Shown here: one piece after another, positions 8,182 through 18,162 of the stretch | Layout of the letters: the number at the start of each line of letters is the position of its first letter | Position numbering within the stretch: position 1 is the first letter of the stretch | Assembly: GCA_003149555.1 (NCBI GenBank) | Contig: QCWE01000001.1 | Coordinates: 147,702-211,701 of the forward strand | Length of the DNA stretch: 64,000 nucleotides | DNA from: Candidatus Aquiluna sp. XM-24bin5 | Lineage (GTDB): Bacteria; Actinomycetota; Actinomycetia; Actinomycetales; Microbacteriaceae | Direction of reading: 5' to 3' | Translations under genes and position numbers: made by a program | Notes under the pieces: model-generated | Databases searched by the model: none | What the model was told of the DNA's origin: nothing | What the model saw: only the letters and a program-made list of their open reading frames with translations

Positions 8182-8975
8182 AGCTCTCGCTTGGCAAGTA
8201 TCTGCTTCCAACCTATGTGGCACTCACGTTTGCCTTTTTGGCAATACCGATTATCTACACCTTCGTCTTTTCCTTTAATAACTCAATCAAGTCAAACATC
8301 ATTTGGCGCGGCTTCACATTGGATAACTGGCTGGATGTTTGCAATCAGCAAGAAGTTTGTGATGCCTTTGGAAACTCGGTTGTTGTTGCGGTAAGTGCAA
8401 CGGTGGTGGCTACTGTCTTGGGCACGATGATCGCAATTGCCTTGGTGAGGTATCGCTTCCGTTTTCGCAGCGCGACAAACCTCCTGCTCTTTCTTCCCCT
8501 GGCAACCCCTGAGGTTGTAATGGGTGCTGGTCTTGCCGCACAGTTTTTAGACTTCGGATGGCAGAAGGGACTGCCAACGGTGATCATCGCCCACACCATG
8601 TTCACCCTCAGCTTCGTTGTTGTGACGGTAAAGGCGAGGGTCGCAACTTTGGACCCAGCTTTGGAAGAGGCGGGTCGCGATCTCTATGCAAATGCTGCTC
8701 AGGTGTTTTGGAGGATTACGTTCCCGCTTTTACTACCCGGAATCCTGGCCGCGGCGATGTTGGCCTTCGCGTTGAGTTTTGACGACTTCATCATCACGCA
8801 GTTCAATTCGGGTGCGGTGGACACCTTCCCCAAGTTTGTCTACACCGCAGCGGCGAGGGGAATACCCGCAGAGGCGAATGTCATCGGCTCTTTCGTCTTC
8901 CTAGTCGCGATCGCGATTGTGCTGGTGGTTCAGATCCGCTCCTCTAGAAAACAGAAGAAGCTAATCAGCAAATAG
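8178..8975 (+). CDS. potC: polyamine ABC transporter permease (PotC-like)
   Basis: Second membrane subunit of the importer, 265 residues with about six helices and the EAA loop EEAGRDLYANAAQVFWRITF. The TTG start overlaps the potB stop (TTGA, 8178-8181) and follows GGAGGA at 8167-8172, so it is translationally coupled to potB. Its 3' end overlaps the convergent aminotransferase gene by 15 bases, leaving no room for an intrinsic terminator between them. Confidence 0.91.
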   Translation: MKLSLGKYLLPTYVALTFAFLAIPIIYTFVFSFNNSIKSNIIWRGFTLDNWLDVCNQQEVCDAFGNSVVVAVSATVVATVLGTMIAIALVRYRFRFRSATNLLLFLPLATPEVVMGAGLAAQFLDFGWQKGLPTVIIAHTMFTLSFVVVTVKARVATLDPALEEAGRDLYANAAQVFWRITFPLLLPGILAAAMLAFALSFDDFIITQFNSGAVDTFPKFVYTAAARGIPAEANVIGSFVFLVAIAIVLVVQIRSSRKQKKLISK

Positions 8976-10319
8976 GGCCATTACCGCTTCTCGGAAGTGG
9001 GCAAGGTGGCGCTCAACATCCGCTTGGGTTGTTTTAGGGCTCATCAGCGTCATGTTGTGAAATGGCGTCATGAGGATGCCTCGGTTGAGTGCATGCAGCT
9101 GAAGGTACTGCTGCAACTCAAAGTCCTCAGCGGCCGCTGCCTCTGCCCCAGTCGATGGTGCGGAGGATCGGAAACTGTATTCGCCACGGCAACCGACTCT
9201 TGATACTTGCCAAGGAAGCCCGAACTCGCTGATTATTTCCTGAATACCCTGCTGCCATCTAATTGCAAGCATCTCCATGTGTTCAAAAGCGCTCTCGGTA
9301 AGTACCTCTGTGAGGGTGGCTCTTACCGCCGCCATGGACAGGGCGTTGCCGGCGAGTGTTCCCCCGACACCTCCAACATCAATGCTTTCAAGCTCCATTG
9401 AGCTCGAGATTCTCTCGGCCAGCTCAGCTGTGACTCCATAGGCCCCGACCGCAATACCTCCACCAATTGTCTTGCCTAGGACCACGGCATCCGGCTTCAA
9501 GCTATTTTTCGCCGTTAGTCCGCCTGTTCCGGCTGAGAGGGTGTGAGTTTCGTCAAGGATCCAAAGGACTTCATATTTTTGGCAAAGCTCCTGCATGCCC
9601 TCCAGGTATCCCTCATCGGGAAGAACGATGCCGATGTTCGTGAGCGCCGGTTCCATTAGCATTGCCGCTATTTCGCCTGTCGCAAATGCCTGTTCGGCGG
9701 CATCAAGGTCGTTGAACGGGACCGACACCGTAGTCTCCGTTAGCTCCACTGGGGCGCCGATGTTGTTTTTGCGAGAGATAGTGCTGCCGTCGCCCGCTAG
9801 GTTTGCAAAGGTTTCATCGACGGTTCCGTGATAGCAGTAGTCATGAACCGCAATCTTTTTTCTCCCGCTCACGTGCCGTGCAAAGCGAATTAGGTGCCTA
9901 TTTGCATCGGTCGCGCTCAAGGTGAACTGCCATTTAGGCAGGCCGAACCGACGTTCGAGCTCCTTTGCGTTCTCAGCGGCATCTCGGGTGGGAAGCATGA
10001 GGGTGATTCCCTCCTTTGCCTGGCGGGCAATGGAGTTGACCGTCGGCTCGGGGGAGTGGCCAGACATGGATCCAGTGTCACCGAGGCAGAAGTCTGTGTA
10101 GTCGTTGCCGTCAAGATCTGTGAAGTGCGATCCGGAGGCACTTTTCACATAAACGGGGAAGCCTCCCGGCCACTTGGCCATCCAAATCATTGGCACGCCC
10201 GCCAACATGTTGTCTCGGCCTACTAGGTGGGCCTGCTCGCTCTTGGGGTGTGTGGCTCTGAATAGCTCAGTTTCCTCGGCAAACAGCGCTGCCAACTTCG
10301 CGCGATGCGGATAACTCAT
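8961..10319 (-). CDS. class III aminotransferase, glutamate-1-semialdehyde aminomutase-like
   Basis: A 452-residue PLP enzyme of the class III aminotransferase family. Lys283 in VVLGKTIGGG is the Schiff-base lysine and LWILDETHTLSAG holds the cofactor-binding Asp. The overall pattern (DLDGNDYTDFCLGDTGSMSGH, VGGVGGTLAGNALSMAA) is closer to the glutamate-1-semialdehyde aminomutase group than to GabT. A heme-biosynthetic HemL is unlikely here, because the setting is amine catabolism: gabT lies 40 bases upstream on the same strand and the polyamine importer is convergent. The substrate is unknown. It may be a second omega-transaminase for polyamine-derived compounds. Start ATG at 10319. Confidence 0.82.
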   Translation of the reverse strand: MSYPHRAKLAALFAEETELFRATHPKSEQAHLVGRDNMLAGVPMIWMAKWPGGFPVYVKSASGSHFTDLDGNDYTDFCLGDTGSMSGHSPEPTVNSIARQAKEGITLMLPTRDAAENAKELERRFGLPKWQFTLSATDANRHLIRFARHVSGRKKIAVHDYCYHGTVDETFANLAGDGSTISRKNNIGAPVELTETTVSVPFNDLDAAEQAFATGEIAAMLMEPALTNIGIVLPDEGYLEGMQELCQKYEVLWILDETHTLSAGTGGLTAKNSLKPDAVVLGKTIGGGIAVGAYGVTAELAERISSSMELESIDVGGVGGTLAGNALSMAAVRATLTEVLTESAFEHMEMLAIRWQQGIQEIISEFGLPWQVSRVGCRGEYSFRSSAPSTGAEAAAAEDFELQQYLQLHALNRGILMTPFHNMTLMSPKTTQADVERHLAHFREAVMALFAD

Positions 10320-10359
10320 GAATCACCTTTGATTCTTCTTCGGGTTTCCCCGCTTTTAC

Positions 10360-11685
10360 TTAGAGCTTTGCCAGTCCAGCCGCGAGTACATCCAGCGCGT
10401 CATGCAGGAGCTCGTCGCTGATTGCGAGTGGTGGCAAGAATCTAAGTACGTTGTTGTAGGTTCCGGCATTGAGAACCATCACGCCATTTTGATGACAGTG
10501 CTTCATCACTGCGTCAGTAGCCTCTGGGTTTGGATCCATAGTTCCTGGCTTCACAAGCTCAATTGCCTGCATGGCTCCGCGTCCTCTGACGTTACCGATT
10601 ACCGGGTAATTGTTTTGCATGGCAGTTAGGCGCCCGGAGAGAATCTCGCCCACCTGCTCGGCTCTTTCGAACCAACCGCCTTCCTCGAACTGTTCCATTA
10701 CTGCCACTGCAGCTGCAACGGCCGTTGGAGAGCCACCGAAAGTTCCACCAAGTCCTCCGGCGTGAGCGGCGTCCATGATTTCTGCTCTTCCGACCACACC
10801 TGATAGGGGCATGCCTCCGGCGATTCCCTTGGCGACGGTGATCAGGTCAGGCTCGAAGCCTTCCTCCCACTCGCTGGCAAACCACTTCCCGGTTCTTGCC
10901 ATGCCGCTTTGGACCTCGTCGGCTACCAAAACGATGCCGTTTGCCCTGGTCCACTCCTGAAGGGTTAGAAGGAATCCGGGTGCCGGGACAATGAAGCCAC
11001 CCTCACCCTGAATGGGTTCAATGAACAGAGCTGCCAGTTGCGATGCACCCACCCTTTTTTCGAGGTAGGTAATTGCACGCGTCGCAGCCTCGGGGCCCGT
11101 CATGCCCTCAGGGTCGCGGAACGGATAGCTCATAGGAGCGTGGTGGACACTCCCGGCCAGCGGGCCAAACCCAGTGCCGTAGGGGTGCATCTTGAAGTTC
11201 ATGGCCATGGTGAGGTTGGTTCGGCCGTGATAGGAGTGATCGAAGGCTGCAATCTCCGTCCTACCGGTTGCCCTTCTCGCAATCTTGACAGCATTCTCTA
11301 CCGCCTCAGCGCCCGAGTTGAAGAACGCGGCCTTCTTCTTCTTTCCGCAGGGAGCGTGGCTGGTTAGTAGCTCCGCAGCCCGCACGTATGGCTCGTAGGG
11401 AGCTACCGTGAAGAGGGTGTGGGTGAGCTTTGAAACCTGTTCCTGAACTGCCGCTACGAGCTTTTCGTTGGTGTGGCCAATGGTGACAACACCAATGCCA
11501 GAGCCCATATCAATCAGCTGATTGCCGTCGACATCTTTCAAGATTGCGCCGTGGGCCTCATCTATAAAGACCGGGAGCATCGTGCCAACCCCAGCTGAGA
11601 CCACCTCAGTGCGGCGCTTCTGAAGCGCCACCGAATTGGGGCCCGGTATGGCAGTTACAACGTGGCGCTTTTGTTCTAGGGTCAT
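10360..11685 (-). CDS. gabT: 4-aminobutyrate aminotransferase
   Basis: Converts GABA and 2-oxoglutarate to succinate semialdehyde and glutamate, the step after patD in putrescine degradation. The 441-residue protein shows GabT hallmarks: IDMGSGIGVVTIGH near the N-terminus, FFNSGAEAVENAVKIAR, the cofactor Asp in LVADEVQSGMARTG and the PLP lysine Lys286 in TVAKGIAGG. It is the first gene of a minus-strand pair with the GSA-like aminotransferase, 40 bases apart. A succinate-semialdehyde dehydrogenase (gabD), needed for the next step, is not in this window. ATG start at 11685, 75 bases from the divergent dxr gene. Confidence 0.93.
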   Translation of the reverse strand: MTLEQKRHVVTAIPGPNSVALQKRRTEVVSAGVGTMLPVFIDEAHGAILKDVDGNQLIDMGSGIGVVTIGHTNEKLVAAVQEQVSKLTHTLFTVAPYEPYVRAAELLTSHAPCGKKKKAAFFNSGAEAVENAVKIARRATGRTEIAAFDHSYHGRTNLTMAMNFKMHPYGTGFGPLAGSVHHAPMSYPFRDPEGMTGPEAATRAITYLEKRVGASQLAALFIEPIQGEGGFIVPAPGFLLTLQEWTRANGIVLVADEVQSGMARTGKWFASEWEEGFEPDLITVAKGIAGGMPLSGVVGRAEIMDAAHAGGLGGTFGGSPTAVAAAVAVMEQFEEGGWFERAEQVGEILSGRLTAMQNNYPVIGNVRGRGAMQAIELVKPGTMDPNPEATDAVMKHCHQNGVMVLNAGTYNNVLRFLPPLAISDELLHDALDVLAAGLAKL

Positions 11686-11713
11686 GCCAAGATTCTAGAT
11701 TCTCCCGCGGCTT

Positions 11714-11733
11714 TTCTGGCTCAGCTGCCAGAA
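11714..11733. promoter_or_regulatory. inverted repeat in the gabT-dxr divergent spacer
   Basis: Perfect seven-base arms TTCTGGC and GCCAGAA separated by TCAGCT, lying between the divergent starts of gabT and dxr, 28 bases from the gabT ATG. The spacing of the half-sites suits a dimeric regulator. It could equally form a short hairpin in the gabT leader. No T-run follows on either strand, so a terminator is unlikely. Confidence 0.4.
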
Positions 11734-11760
11734 GTTCCATGCGGGTTCTAAGCTTTGGTT

Positions 11761-12855
11761 ATGCGCTCGGTAATTGTCCTCGGTTCAACCGGCTCGGTTG
11801 GAACCCAGGCACTTGAGGTGATTCGCAAGCTCCCTGAGAGCTTCCAGGTTGTAGGGCTTACGGCCAATTCCGCTGCTGACCTGCTGGAATCGCAGCGGAT
11901 CGCATTCGGGCTCACGAAAGATCAGGTTGCCTTGGGTGCTAAGCAGGCGGCAGCTCTGGCCAGGGATACCGATGCGGATGTTGTCGTTCATGGCATCAGC
12001 GGTTCTGCGGGACTGGCAGCTACTTTGGCGGCCCTAGAGACTGGAAAAACGCTGGCGCTTGCGAATAAGGAGTCACTTATTGTCGGTGGCGAGCTAGTCA
12101 CAAAGCTTGCAAAACCCGGTCAAATTGTCCCCGTTGACTCGGAGCACTCGGCGCTCGCACAATGCCTACGCTCTGGTGAAGACGCCGAGATTGCGAAGTT
12201 GATACTGACAGCTAGCGGCGGACCCTTCCGCGGCTACAGTCTTGAGCAACTGCAATCGGTCACCGTTGAGCAGGCACTGAAGCATCCAACTTGGTCGATG
12301 GGTAGAATCATCACTATCAACTCAGCCTCGATGGTCAACAAAGGACTAGAGATGATCGAGGCTCAGCTGCTGTTTGGCGTCCCGATCGAGAGGATTTCGA
12401 TCACTGTTCACCCGCAATCCGCGGTTCATTCAATGGTCGAATACACCGACGGCTCGGTTATTGCGCAGTGTTCCATAACCGACATGAAGTTGCCTATCGC
12501 TCTCGCGCTGGATTGGCCAAAGCGTCAACCTGGTGCAGTAATGCCAATTGACTGGTCTCAGAGCCACACTTGGGAGTTTGAGCCAATTGATGAACAGGTT
12601 TTCAAGGCGATTCCGCTAGCGCGTGAGGTTGCGCTCAGGGGGCTCACTTATCCAGCCGTCTATAACGCGGCTAATGAGCAGGCCGTTGAGGCTTTTCTCG
12701 CAGGGCAGATCAGCTTCGTTGACATTGTCAGCATCATCGATCAGGTCATTGAACAGCACAATCCGCCGGCGACTTTGACCCTAGAGGGAGTCTTGGAGTC
12801 AGAGTCTTGGGCTCGCCTCACAGCGGACTCGCTGATTGCTCAACGCATCAGCTAG
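11761..12855 (+). CDS. dxr: 1-deoxy-D-xylulose 5-phosphate reductoisomerase
   Basis: Makes 2-C-methyl-D-erythritol 4-phosphate, the first committed step of the MEP isoprenoid pathway. Visible motifs: NADPH-binding LGSTGSVGTQ, LANKESLIVGG, PVDSEHSALAQ, LTASGGPFRGY, HPTWSMG and NKGLEMIEA. I use ATG 11761 (MRSVIVLGSTGSVG) rather than a TTG six bases earlier, since the Rossmann motif begins right after it. No clear Shine-Dalgarno precedes it, and TAAGCT ends about eight bases upstream, so the mRNA may be leaderless. At 364 residues it is somewhat shorter than usual (about 380-400), the loss being in a loop after residue 40. ispG, from the same pathway, is two genes downstream. Confidence 0.95.
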   Translation: MRSVIVLGSTGSVGTQALEVIRKLPESFQVVGLTANSAADLLESQRIAFGLTKDQVALGAKQAAALARDTDADVVVHGISGSAGLAATLAALETGKTLALANKESLIVGGELVTKLAKPGQIVPVDSEHSALAQCLRSGEDAEIAKLILTASGGPFRGYSLEQLQSVTVEQALKHPTWSMGRIITINSASMVNKGLEMIEAQLLFGVPIERISITVHPQSAVHSMVEYTDGSVIAQCSITDMKLPIALALDWPKRQPGAVMPIDWSQSHTWEFEPIDEQVFKAIPLAREVALRGLTYPAVYNAANEQAVEAFLAGQISFVDIVSIIDQVIEQHNPPATLTLEGVLESESWARLTADSLIAQRIS

Positions 12856-12867
12856 TAACCTTGGGGT

Positions 12868-14169
12868 GTGCTCGACATAGCCCTCTACGCAATTGGCATT
12901 CTGGTCGTAATCCTCGGAATTGCCCTCTCAATTGGGCTTCACGAGCTTGGGCATTTTGCTCCCGCCAGGGCCTTTGGGGTTCGGGTGAAGCAGTTCATGA
13001 TTGGGTTTGGCCCCACCTTTTTCTCGCGCCAGCGTGGCGAGACGGAATTTGGCTTCAAGGCATTTCCTTTGGGTGGTTACATTCTCATGGCTGGAATGTA
13101 TCCGCCAGAAAAGAAGCCCTACAACGGACCATTTGCGAGCTGGATTAAGGAGGCGCGCAAGGAGATTGCCGCACAGGAGGAGCCCGGAGACGAGGGCCGA
13201 CAGTTTTACCAGTTGAGCACCTGGAAAAAGGTAGTCATCATGCTCGGTGGTCCAATGATGAATTTCTTCCTTGGGTTGCTGCTAATTGCCATTGCACTGA
13301 CAGGTATTGGGCCGCTTCAGAACTCGTTGACCGTTGCAAAGGTCTACCAGTGCATCGAGGCATCTAGTGATGGCAGTTGCCCTGCTGGCGCACCAGTTTC
13401 ACCTGCCGCTCTTGCGGGTATGCAGGACGGCGACCGGGTCGTTGCTGTCAACGGAACCAATGTTCAAAGCTGGGCTGAGGTCACCGCGATAATGACGGAG
13501 AGAGGCCAGGGTGCTTCTACAGTCGAAGTAGACAGGAATGGGCGGCTTGAGACTCTCAGCGTCACACCGAGCTATTTTGAGCGAGCTGTTTATGACTCAA
13601 ATGGGGCACTGAGTCTTGACAGCGAGGGCAATCCTGTCACGCGGCTAACGCCAATCATTGGAGTCAGCCTTGAACCCACGAGTGAGCCGATGCCGCTTGC
13701 TGACTCGATTGGTTATGGCCTTGAAGCCACCGGCGCCATGTTCGTATTTATCTTGGAGCTGCCGCAGCAGGTTTATCAGGTTTTTCTCTCAACCTTTGGC
13801 CTTGGTGAGCGCGATCCCTACGGCGCCGTTTCAATAGTTGGCGTTGGCCAGTTAGCGGGGGAGCTCACCGCCGCTGAAATTCCAAATTCGGCGAAGCTCT
13901 CATCTCTGCTCTTGCTGCTCGGCTCACTCAACATCGCACTGTTTGCATTCAACCTCATTCCGCTATTGCCGCTTGATGGGGGTCACGTTGCCGGAGCACT
14001 TTATGAGGGGACAAAGCGCAAGGTATCAACCGTTTTCAGGAGAAAAGATCCTGGTCCGGTTGACACCGCAAAGGCACTTCCCGTCGCCTACGGCATGTGG
14101 GTTGTTCTGATCTTCACGGGTGTCGTCTTGATAGTTGCGGACCTCATAAACCCCATCACCTTTGGCTAG
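12868..14169 (+). CDS. rseP: site-2 intramembrane zinc metalloprotease (M50, RseP-like)
   Basis: Intramembrane protease that cuts anti-sigma factors and other single-span proteins. The 433-residue protein has the HELGH zinc motif at residues 25-29 in the first helix, a PDZ domain in the middle (around GMQDGDRVVAVNGTNVQSW), and the third zinc ligand in LLPLDGGHV near the C-terminus, followed by a last membrane helix. GTG start at 12868. The order dxr-rseP-ispG is common in actinobacteria. The partner anti-sigma factor is not in this window. Confidence 0.93.
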   Translation: MLDIALYAIGILVVILGIALSIGLHELGHFAPARAFGVRVKQFMIGFGPTFFSRQRGETEFGFKAFPLGGYILMAGMYPPEKKPYNGPFASWIKEARKEIAAQEEPGDEGRQFYQLSTWKKVVIMLGGPMMNFFLGLLLIAIALTGIGPLQNSLTVAKVYQCIEASSDGSCPAGAPVSPAALAGMQDGDRVVAVNGTNVQSWAEVTAIMTERGQGASTVEVDRNGRLETLSVTPSYFERAVYDSNGALSLDSEGNPVTRLTPIIGVSLEPTSEPMPLADSIGYGLEATGAMFVFILELPQQVYQVFLSTFGLGERDPYGAVSIVGVGQLAGELTAAEIPNSAKLSSLLLLLGSLNIALFAFNLIPLLPLDGGHVAGALYEGTKRKVSTVFRRKDPGPVDTAKALPVAYGMWVVLIFTGVVLIVADLINPITFG

Positions 14170-14226
14170 GAAGCTAAATTAGCTCTTGGCTGTTGTATTG
14201 CTTGAGAAAAAAGTAAAGGGGCATAA

Positions 14227-15381
14227 GTGCCGGCAGTAAATCTCGGACTACCCAAGTCACCACCTCCAACACTGGCTCCAAGGCGAAAGACCCGCCAGAT
14301 CATGGTGGGGAAGGTGCCGGTTGGAGGCGATGCTCCAATCTCGGTCCAGTCCATGACCACGACCCCAACCACCGACATCAATGCCACCCTCCAGCAGATC
14401 GCGGAGCTCACGGCTTCGGGCTGCGACATTGTCCGCGTTGCGGTGCCGTCTCAGGATGATGCGGATGTCCTTCGCATCATCGCAAAGCGAAGCCAAATCC
14501 CGGTAATCGCAGACATTCACTTTCAGCCGCGCTATGTCTTCCAGGCAATTGAGGCGGGGTGTGGAGCTGTGAGGGTGAACCCGGGCAACATTAGGAAGTT
14601 TGATGACCAGGTGGGGGAGATTGCAAAGGCCGCAAAGGACGCCGGGGTATCGATTCGTATTGGCGTGAATGCTGGATCTCTAGATCCGAGACTTCTTGAG
14701 AAGTACGGAAAGCCAACAGCCGAGGCGCTTGTCGAATCTGCGGTTTGGGAAGCTTCGCTTTTTGAAGAGCACGACTTCCACGATTTCAAGATTTCCGTGA
14801 AGCACAATGACCCGGTCGTTATGGTCAGCGCCTACCAGCAGCTAGCAGAACGTGGAGATTGGCCGCTTCACCTCGGTGTTACCGAAGCCGGCCCAGCTTT
14901 CCAGGGAACCATCAAGTCCTCTGTTGCCTTTGGAGCTCTGCTGAGTCAGGGTATTGGCGACACTATTCGAGTTTCACTTTCCGCTCCTCCCGTTGAGGAG
15001 ATCAAGGTCGGCTCCCAGATTTTGGAGAGCCTGAATCTGCGCCCGAGAAAGCTCGAGATAGTTTCCTGCCCAAGCTGCGGTAGGGCTCAGGTTGACGTCT
15101 ACACCCTCGCCGACAATGTAACCGAGGGCCTCAAGCACCTGACTGTTCCGATCCGAGTCGCCGTTATGGGCTGCGTTGTGAACGGTCCAGGAGAGGCTAG
15201 AGAAGCGGACCTGGGTGTCGCATCGGGCAATGGCAAGGGCCAGATATTTGTCAAGGGAGAGGTAATAAAGACCGTTCCTGAAAGCGAGATTGTTCAGACC
15301 CTGATTGAGGAAGCTAATCGAATTGCTGCCGAAATGGACCCAAGTGAGCTTGGAACCGCACAGGTAACCGTCGGCGAGTAG
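14227..15381 (+). CDS. ispG: 4-hydroxy-3-methylbut-2-en-1-yl diphosphate synthase
   Basis: Late MEP pathway enzyme (GcpE) that reduces the cyclic diphosphate MEcPP to HMBPP with a [4Fe-4S] cluster. The 384-residue protein has the TIM-barrel N-terminal part ([16 protein letters not shown]) and the cluster cysteines in SCPSCGRAQ and [13 protein letters not shown] start at 14227 with AAAGGGG just upstream. It is separated from rseP by 57 bases and is followed eight bases later by proS. Confidence 0.96.
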   Translation: MPAVNLGLPKSPPPTLAPRRKTRQIMVGKVPVGGDAPISVQSMTTTPTTDINATLQQIAELTASGCDIVRVAVPSQDDADVLRIIAKRSQIPVIADIHFQPRYVFQAIEAGCGAVRVNPGNIRKFDDQVGEIAKAAKDAGVSIRIGVNAGSLDPRLLEKYGKPTAEALVESAVWEASLFEEHDFHDFKISVKHNDPVVMVSAYQQLAERGDWPLHLGVTEAGPAFQGTIKSSVAFGALLSQGIGDTIRVSLSAPPVEEIKVGSQILESLNLRPRKLEIVSCPSCGRAQVDVYTLADNVTEGLKHLTVPIRVAVMGCVVNGPGEAREADLGVASGNGKGQIFVKGEVIKTVPESEIVQTLIEEANRIAAEMDPSELGTAQVTVGE

Positions 15382-15389
15382 CTAACATT

Positions 15390-17165
15390 GTGCGCATGCC
15401 TTATCGCCTGAGCACACTCTTTCTTAGGACCCTCCGCGAGGACCCGGCCGATGCCGAGGTCGATAGCCACAAACTGCTGGTTCGTGCCGGCTACATTCGC
15501 AGGGCAGGCCCTGGCATCTGGTCATGGTTGCCGCTTGGGCTCATGGTCAAGAACAAGATCGAGAAAATCGTTCGCGAGGAGATGGCTGCAGCAGGCAGCC
15601 AAGAGGTTCACTTCCCCGGGCTGCTTCCAAAAGAGCCTTACGAGGCAACCGGTCGCTGGGAGGAGTATGGGGACAACATCTTCAGGCTCAAGGACAGAAA
15701 AGATGCTGACTACCTTCTAGCACCAACCCACGAGGAAGTCTTCACTCTCTTGGTGAAAGACCTATACACCTCTTACAAAGACCTGCCCTTGAGCATTTAT
15801 CAAATTCAGCTGAAGTATCGCGATGAGGCAAGGCCAAGGGCTGGACTCCTCAGGGGACGCGAGTTCATAATGAAGGACGCCTACAGCTTCGATGTCTCCG
15901 ACGAGGGTCTCGATGTCAGCTATCAGGCACAGCGCGATGCCTACGAGCGCATCTTCAAGCGTCTCGGTCTGGAATACGTCATCGTGAAGGCCGATGCCGG
16001 AGCAATGGGAGGCTCGAAGTCTGAGGAGTTTTTGTGCCCAGCGCCAATTGGCGAGGACACATTCGTCCGCTCCTCGGGAGGCTTCGCTGCGAATGTGGAG
16101 GCCGTGAGATTTGAACCGGCAGCCGACATCGATTTTTCGAGGACTCCAGCTGCAGAGGTTCACGATTCTCCAAAGACTCCGACCATTGCCACTCTGGTTG
16201 ATTTTTCGAATCAACATCACGCAAAGGCGGATGGCGAGTGGAGTGCGAGCGACACTCTAAAGAACGTCGTGCTGGCCCTGGTTTCTCCAGAGGGCAAACG
16301 CTCGCTCGTAATTGTTGGGGTTCCTGGAGACCGCGAGGTTGACCAAAAGCGAGCTGAGGCATGGTTCTCGCCAAACGATGTTGAGCAGGCCACGGAGGAG
16401 GACTTTGCCAAGCATCCTGAGCTCGTGAAGGGCTACATAGGACCTACAAAATCAGGCGCGCAGTTCCTGGGCGAGAAGGCAAAGGCAAAGATTCCCTATT
16501 TCTTGGACCCTAGAGTCGCAAAGGGCTCCAGCTGGATAACCGGTGCCAACGAGGATGAGAAGCACGTTTGGCATCTGACCTATGGCAGAGACTTCGAAGC
16601 CGACGGTATTGCAGACATCGCTGAGGTTGTCGCTGGCGATCCTGCACCCGATGGCTCGGGTCCGCTTGAGCTCGCAAGGGGAATTGAGATTGGCCACGTC
16701 TTCCAGCTCGGGCGCAAGTATGCAGAGGCATTGGACCTAAAGGTCCTAGATGAGAACGGCAAGCTTGTCACAGTCACCATGGGCAGCTACGGCATCGGTG
16801 TTACGAGACTGGTTGCGGTTATTGCCGAGACGTCTCACGACGAAAAGGGCTTATGTTGGCCTGAGGCGGTCGCTCCTGCCCAAATCCACATCATCGCGGC
16901 GGGTAAGGATGACAGTGTTTTTGAGGCAGCCGAGGCGCTTGCCAGCGAAGCCGAAGAGATGGGCTTCGATGTCATGCTCGATGATCGTAAGACTTCTCCC
17001 GGTGTCAAGTTTGCCGACGCTGAGCTACTGGGGATGCCATGGGTCATCGTTTGCGGTCGCGGTCTGGAGACTGGCGAGGTGGAACTTTGGGACAGGGCGT
17101 CGGGCGAGCGCTTGACGGTGAAGCTAGAATCTGCATTAGCGGAGATAACCTCGCGCAGGAAATAG
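15390..17165 (+). CDS. proS: prolyl-tRNA synthetase (bacterial type with editing insert)
   Basis: Charges tRNA-Pro. The 591-residue length and the insertion between class II motifs 2 and 3 (about residues 220-400, containing [14 protein letters not shown]) mark the bacterial form with an editing domain. Motif 2 is visible as [22 protein letters not shown] (split at the arginines) and motif 3 as [12 protein letters not shown]. The C-terminal anticodon-binding domain follows. GTG 15390 and ATG 15396 are both possible starts; neither has a clear ribosome binding site. nusA begins 16 bases downstream. Confidence 0.95.
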   Translation: MRMPYRLSTLFLRTLREDPADAEVDSHKLLVRAGYIRRAGPGIWSWLPLGLMVKNKIEKIVREEMAAAGSQEVHFPGLLPKEPYEATGRWEEYGDNIFRLKDRKDADYLLAPTHEEVFTLLVKDLYTSYKDLPLSIYQIQLKYRDEARPRAGLLRGREFIMKDAYSFDVSDEGLDVSYQAQRDAYERIFKRLGLEYVIVKADAGAMGGSKSEEFLCPAPIGEDTFVRSSGGFAANVEAVRFEPAADIDFSRTPAAEVHDSPKTPTIATLVDFSNQHHAKADGEWSASDTLKNVVLALVSPEGKRSLVIVGVPGDREVDQKRAEAWFSPNDVEQATEEDFAKHPELVKGYIGPTKSGAQFLGEKAKAKIPYFLDPRVAKGSSWITGANEDEKHVWHLTYGRDFEADGIADIAEVVAGDPAPDGSGPLELARGIEIGHVFQLGRKYAEALDLKVLDENGKLVTVTMGSYGIGVTRLVAVIAETSHDEKGLCWPEAVAPAQIHIIAAGKDDSVFEAAEALASEAEEMGFDVMLDDRKTSPGVKFADAELLGMPWVIVCGRGLETGEVELWDRASGERLTVKLESALAEITSRRK

Positions 17166-17181
17166 AACAGGTGCAGGCATT

Positions 17182-18162
17182 ATGGATATCGATCTCAGTG
17201 TCCTCCGCCTGCTGGAGCGCGAAAAAGAAATCCCCTTTGACGAACTAGTCACCATCATCGAGGCAGCGATTCTTGCTGCCTACTTCAAGCACATCGGAGA
17301 GCACCCGAAGGGTTGCCGCGCTCACCTGGATAGAAAGACCGGTCACGTCTCAGTTTTTGCCGCGGTGCTGGACGAGGATGGCGAGCCAACCGAGACCGAG
17401 AACGAGGTAACTCCGGAGGGCTTTGGTCGAGTTGCGGCCTACGCTGCAAAGCAAGTGATCGCTCAGCGTATGCGTGAGATTGCGGATGAGGGTCTGCTTG
17501 GTGAATTCAAAGGCAAAGAGGGTGACATAGTCGCAGGTCAGATTCAGCAGGGCTCCAGGCCTTACATGGTCTATGTGAACCTAGGTTCTGTGGAGGCAAT
17601 AATGCCGCCGGAGGAGCAGGTACCGGGTGAGGACTACTCCCACGGCAGGCGAATCCGGGTCTACGTGACAAGTGTCCAAAAGGGTCTTCGCGGACCGATG
17701 ATTACCGTCTCCCGCACCCACCCGAACCTTGTTCGCAAACTATTTGCGCTTGAGGTTCCCGAGGTTGCTTCGGGTCAGGTGGAGATCACCTCGGTTGCCC
17801 GCGAGGCTGGCCACCGAACCAAAATCTCAGTGCGTTCAAATGAGCCAGGCATAAATGCCAAGGGTGCATGCATCGGTGAACTGGGTCAGCGAGTCAGGGC
17901 CGTGAGCAGTGAGCTCAACGAGGAAAAGATCGATGTTGTTGATCACTCGGAGAATTTGGCTGAGTTTGTCGCTCACGCGCTTTCTCCAGCCAAGGTCTCT
18001 TCGAGCTTTGTGATTGATGCGGGGCTCAAGGCAGTGAGGGTTTTGGTTCCGGACTTCCAGCTCTCGCTTGCGATAGGCAAGGAGGGACAAAATGCCCGCC
18101 TGGCCGCAAAGCTTACGGGTGCAAAGATTGATATCCAACCCGATAGCACGATGGATGAATAG
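17182..18162 (+). CDS. nusA: transcription termination/antitermination factor NusA
   Basis: Binds RNA polymerase and nascent RNA and affects pausing, termination and rRNA antitermination. The 326-residue protein has the N-terminal RNAP-binding domain (1-110), an S1 domain (about 115-190, GDIVAGQIQQGSRPYMVYV), and two KH domains ending with IGKEGQNARLAAKLTGAKI. It lacks the acidic C-terminal repeats of E. coli NusA, as in other actinobacteria. ATG start at 17182. The gene usually lying before it, rimP, is absent: only 16 bases separate it from proS. Confidence 0.95.
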   Translation: MDIDLSVLRLLEREKEIPFDELVTIIEAAILAAYFKHIGEHPKGCRAHLDRKTGHVSVFAAVLDEDGEPTETENEVTPEGFGRVAAYAAKQVIAQRMREIADEGLLGEFKGKEGDIVAGQIQQGSRPYMVYVNLGSVEAIMPPEEQVPGEDYSHGRRIRVYVTSVQKGLRGPMITVSRTHPNLVRKLFALEVPEVASGQVEITSVAREAGHRTKISVRSNEPGINAKGACIGELGQRVRAVSSELNEEKIDVVDHSENLAEFVAHALSPAKVSSSFVIDAGLKAVRVLVPDFQLSLAIGKEGQNARLAAKLTGAKIDIQPDSTMDE

